Assembly: GCA_004322015.1 (NCBI GenBank)
Contig: SCQT01000076.1
Span: 1 to 36,733 of the forward strand
DNA from: Chitinophagaceae bacterium
GTDB lineage: Bacteria > Bacteroidota > Bacteroidia > Chitinophagales > Chitinophagaceae
Length of the DNA stretch: 36,733 bases
Direction of reading: 5' to 3'
Both the position numbers and the translations under genes were made by a program. Shown here in pieces: positions 33,512 through 36,733 of the stretch (its first letter is position 1; each line of letters starts with the position of its first letter). The notes under the pieces are model-generated. The model made no database searches. It was not told the origin of the DNA and saw only the letters and a list, made by a program, of their open reading frames with translations.

Positions 33512-33667
33512 AAGCAATGTGTTGATGTGTAAAAAACGAAAGTACAAAAGAAATCATTAGTGAAAATAAGTATGACATGAAAAGGATCCACCCAAATAAA
33601 TTTTTTTATTTCAAAATTATTTCCTAACTTACTTGGATATGGTTTAATCCTTTAAATCATCCTGCCT

Positions 33668-36595
33668 ATGAAACGTCTTACCCTCCCTGCATCTTTAGCA
33701 TGCCTGTTTATGGTTGTGATTGCAGGTCAATGTGCCGCGCAGACAATAATATCAGGTACGATAACCGATAAAAATACTGGTTATGAACTGAGCAGTGTCA
33801 CCATACTTATTCCGGGAACAAATGAAGGCACTTTTACTGATGAACGTGGCCACTTCAGCCTTACCACACACCATCCGTTACCGGTCAGTATTGTTATCTC
33901 CAATATCGGGTACCGTTCGGACACCATAACCATTTATCAAAACACCCGTAACCTTCAGATTGCATTGTCTCCCTCTGAAGTGTTGGGAAGAGAAATCGTT
34001 GTCGCTGCCAGCCGGGTACCCGAAAGCATTTTAAAGTCTCCGGTATCTATCGAGCATATCGGCTTACAGACGATCCGGCAGACGCCTGCTTCCGGCTATT
34101 ATGATATTATTGGAAATATAAAAGGCGTAAACATGGTTACCTCCGGATTACTCTTCAGCACCCCCACCACCCGCGGTTTTGGAGGAAGCGGAAACACAGG
34201 GATGAACCAGTTTGTGGATGGAATGGACAACCAGTCACCGGGACTAAATTTTTCGGTGAGCAATGTAATCGGCATTTCCGTATTGGATATTGATAATATA
34301 GAACTGCTGCCCGGTGCATCTTCCGCATTATACGGAGCAGGAGGCACCAACGGAACTTTATTAATGACCGGCAAAGATCCTTTTCAATACCAGGGATTAA
34401 GCGCGCTGGTAAAAGGAGGTATAATGCATATCCACGATCCCCGGCACGGAGCTACTCCTTACCAGGAATACGCGGTCAGATATGCCAAAGCATTTAACAA
34501 CAAGATCGCTTTTAAATTGAATGTGAGTTATATAAAAGCGTATGACTGGATGGCGGCAGACACCACAGATTATGATGCTGTTCATTTTAAAACTATTCCG
34601 GGAACCCGTCTCACTGATCCCAATTACGACGGTTTAAATGTGTATGGCGATGAAACGAGCGCCAATATGCAGGATGTAGCCAATAGCGTATTGGCAGCAG
34701 CTACTCAACAATATGTTGCCCAATATGAACAACAGGCAGGAACTCCTCCCTCGCAGGCACAGATCAATAGTTTCCTTTCCACAAACCCCACTTCTGCTCC
34801 TTTTTATAAAGGAATGCAGGCAGGGATCATCCCTGATCAAAACGTGAGCCGAACAGGTTATAACGAGAAATACTTAGTGGATTACAATACTTATAATTTA
34901 AAATTAGGAGGTGAATTAGCTTATAAAATAACTCCCGACATGAAGATTTCCCTGGAAGGGCATTACGGCAAAGGAACTACGGTCTATACGGGTTCTGATC
35001 GTTATTCACTAAAGAATTTCCATATCGGCCAGTACAAAATACAACTGAACGGGAAGCATTTTATGTTACGTGGTTATACCACCCAGGAAAATGCCGGAGA
35101 CGCTTATAATGCTACCATATTAGGCCAGTTGATGAACGAGGCCTGGAAACCGAGTCAGCAATGGTTCCCTCAATATGTAGGTGCGTTTGCCGGCGCTAAA
35201 GCTTTAGGCGCCCCGGATCAGCAGGCTTTTGTGGCAGCCCGGAGTTATGCCGATAATGGAATGCCTCAACCGGGTTCTCTTTCATTCAATCACATAAAAG
35301 ATTCCCTCTCTGCACTTCCTATTCCTTCAGGGGGACGCTTCACGGATAAGTCAGCATTATATCAATATGATGGTTTATATAATTTTTCCGATCAGATACC
35401 TTTTATAGGAGTTCAGGCGGGGGCTAATTTCCGGAGGTATCACCTGAATTCTGACGGCACTATTTTCGATGATAAAGGCAAAAAGCTGACCAGCGACCAA
35501 TGGGGAATGTTTCTTCAGGCGACTAAGGATATAGTAGAGAACAGGATCAAACTCACAGGCGCTATCCGCTATGATAAGATACAGAATTTTGAGGGTAAAT
35601 GGACTCCCCGCATAGCCGCAGTGTTTACTGTGGCTCCTGAAAATAATATCCGTATCTCTTATCAAACGGGATACCAACTGCCTACCAATCAGCAGCAATT
35701 TATTGATCTCAATGTGGGCAGAGCCAGGCTTATCGGAGGAATACCACAATTTTTTCCCAAATATAACCTGAACGACGATCCGGGATTTCCTCTGGCTAAT
35801 GTAACACAGTACGGCGCTGCTTATGCAACCGGCTATCAGGCTAATATCCAAAAAGGAGATCCGCCCCCGGTGGCGCAATATAATGCGGCAGTTGCCGCCG
35901 AAAAAGTGTTAGTACCTTATCAGTACAAGACCTTTCAACCGGAAACAGTAAAATCTTTTGAAGCGGGATACCGGGGAGTTATTCATCAGAAGCTGATGCT
36001 CGATGCTTATGTATATTTCAGCAACTATACCGATTTTATCGGTTCTATTATTCTGATCCAGGCAAAGAACGGGCCGCAACAAATTGCTCCGCAGGATCCC
36101 AAAAAATATTACGGGCCGCAATTAGCCAATGATCAGACCCGTAATGTATATCAGATGTATATAAACAGCGCCGGCACCGTACAAACATGGGGATGGGCAT
36201 TAGGGGGAGAATATCTTTTACCGGCTGATTATAAACTGAATGCCAATATTTCCTACAATAAACTCAGCAACGCACCCGACGGATTTTTTACACAATTCAA
36301 TACACCGGATTATACTGCCAATATCGGTTTCGGCAATCCCAACGTAATTAATAACTGGGGATTCAGCATCCATTATCATTACCAGGATGCTTTCCTGTAT
36401 GAAGGCAGTTTTGCCGTAGGAAATGTCTCTGCCGTCAATACCGTAGATGCACAAATTACTTATCAGGTACCGAAAATAAAATTGTCATTCGCTCTCGGAG
36501 GAACTGATATCTTAAACCATTATTACCAAAACGCCTTTGGCAATCCGATGATAGGCGGATTATATTATTTATCCGCAGGCTACAATGTGAAGTGA
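33668..36595 (+). CDS. TonB-dependent receptor with carboxypeptidase-regulatory-like N-domain
   Basis: 975 residues. Signal peptide cleaved at about 25 (GQCAAQ). A CarboxypepD_reg-like beta-sandwich follows (about 26-105, ISGTITDKNTGYELSSVTIL...GTFTDERGHFSL), then the plug domain (about 110-240, with DNIELLPGASSALYGAGGTNGTLLMTG) and a 22-strand-type barrel to the end. It should import a large or scarce ligand across the outer membrane using TonB energy. No SusD-like lipoprotein follows, so it is not a typical glycan-uptake pair; ligand unknown. Gln-rich segments lie at about 340-370. The C-terminus ends YNVK rather than in an aromatic residue. No strong promoter match upstream. Confidence 0.95.
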   Translation: MKRLTLPASLACLFMVVIAGQCAAQTIISGTITDKNTGYELSSVTILIPGTNEGTFTDERGHFSLTTHHPLPVSIVISNIGYRSDTITIYQNTRNLQIALSPSEVLGREIVVAASRVPESILKSPVSIEHIGLQTIRQTPASGYYDIIGNIKGVNMVTSGLLFSTPTTRGFGGSGNTGMNQFVDGMDNQSPGLNFSVSNVIGISVLDIDNIELLPGASSALYGAGGTNGTLLMTGKDPFQYQGLSALVKGGIMHIHDPRHGATPYQEYAVRYAKAFNNKIAFKLNVSYIKAYDWMAADTTDYDAVHFKTIPGTRLTDPNYDGLNVYGDETSANMQDVANSVLAAATQQYVAQYEQQAGTPPSQAQINSFLSTNPTSAPFYKGMQAGIIPDQNVSRTGYNEKYLVDYNTYNLKLGGELAYKITPDMKISLEGHYGKGTTVYTGSDRYSLKNFHIGQYKIQLNGKHFMLRGYTTQENAGDAYNATILGQLMNEAWKPSQQWFPQYVGAFAGAKALGAPDQQAFVAARSYADNGMPQPGSLSFNHIKDSLSALPIPSGGRFTDKSALYQYDGLYNFSDQIPFIGVQAGANFRRYHLNSDGTIFDDKGKKLTSDQWGMFLQATKDIVENRIKLTGAIRYDKIQNFEGKWTPRIAAVFTVAPENNIRISYQTGYQLPTNQQQFIDLNVGRARLIGGIPQFFPKYNLNDDPGFPLANVTQYGAAYATGYQANIQKGDPPPVAQYNAAVAAEKVLVPYQYKTFQPETVKSFEAGYRGVIHQKLMLDAYVYFSNYTDFIGSIILIQAKNGPQQIAPQDPKKYYGPQLANDQTRNVYQMYINSAGTVQTWGWALGGEYLLPADYKLNANISYNKLSNAPDGFFTQFNTPDYTANIGFGNPNVINNWGFSIHYHYQDAFLYEGSFAVGNVSAVNTVDAQITYQVPKIKLSFALGGTDILNHYYQNAFGNPMIGGLYYLSAGYNVK

Positions 36596-36634
36596 GAAAA
36601 TAAAGTTTTCAGATACAATAGTTCGGTATAAAAA

Positions 36635-36733
36635 TTAAGCAGCCATGGAGCCAATGTTTAAGCATTTAGCATATAGCTTTCTTATTTTATTACAATTCAG
36701 CTCTATGCCTAAGTTTGAAAAAATAGTTTCGGT
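36635..36733 (-). other. Possible C-terminal end of a gene running off the right edge
   Basis: An open minus-strand frame enters from the window end and stops with TAA at 36635, giving 32 residues ending NIRKLYAKCLNIGSMAA-like (read as NKIRKLYAKCLNIGSMAA). It is too short to identify. The arrangement, convergent with the receptor gene and 39 bases away, is plausible for a real gene. Confidence 0.25.

Overview
The window looks like chromosomal DNA of a Bacteroidota bacterium, probably of the Chitinophagales/Sphingobacteriia side. The evidence is the gene content: PorP/SprF-like protein, CarboxypepD_reg-type TonB-dependent receptor, Bacteroidetes-type LptD, AmiC-MlaD-OstA cluster, DUF6728, M13 lipoprotein peptidase and SdpI family. 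Starts usually lack a clear Shine-Dalgarno, and many genes are preceded by the Bacteroidetes -7 promoter element TAnnTTTG. No rRNA, tRNA, CRISPR array, phage block or complete insertion sequence was seen. Most of the window is housekeeping and envelope genes.

Left edge (1-775): a decayed accessory patch with at least four perfect short hairpins, followed by the C-terminal remnant of an ORF6N-domain protein. Next come a large 3-hydroxyacyl-CoA dehydrogenase/enoyl-CoA hydratase fusion (782-3181) and a run of four close genes: a metzincin-like protease, surE, a small membrane protein and lpxB. A 58-residue DUF6728 gene overlaps the lpxB end on the other strand. Then follow an orphan PorP/SprF protein, a PAS-LuxR regulator with a perfect 20-bp palindrome just after it, and a small J-domain-like protein.

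Middle (8643-22549): compact, often convergent single genes for repair and RNA modification (3-methyladenine glycosylase, RsmI-like and TrmH-like methyltransferases), an EamA half-transporter, an M13 peptidase, SdpI, lipoyl synthase, an outer-membrane barrel, OsmC, a Tsp-type processing protease, an alpha/beta hydrolase, an EF-G paralogue lacking the catalytic histidine, and PlsC.

Right (22759-36733): a three-gene minus-strand unit (58-residue membrane peptide, acyl-carrier-like protein without its serine, outer-membrane barrel), then an envelope-building block with lptD divergent from amidase-mlaD-ostA. A cloverleaf-like inverted-repeat element lies between the convergent ostA-like and DUF423 genes. 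After it come DUF423, shikimate kinase, a glutaryl-CoA-dehydrogenase-like enzyme and a 975-residue TonB-dependent receptor. The end of a possible further minus-strand gene runs off the right edge.

The least ordinary items are the EF-G paralogue, the cloverleaf element, the serine-less carrier-protein operon, and the palindrome beside the PAS-LuxR gene. I see no complete, obviously new defence or mobile system.
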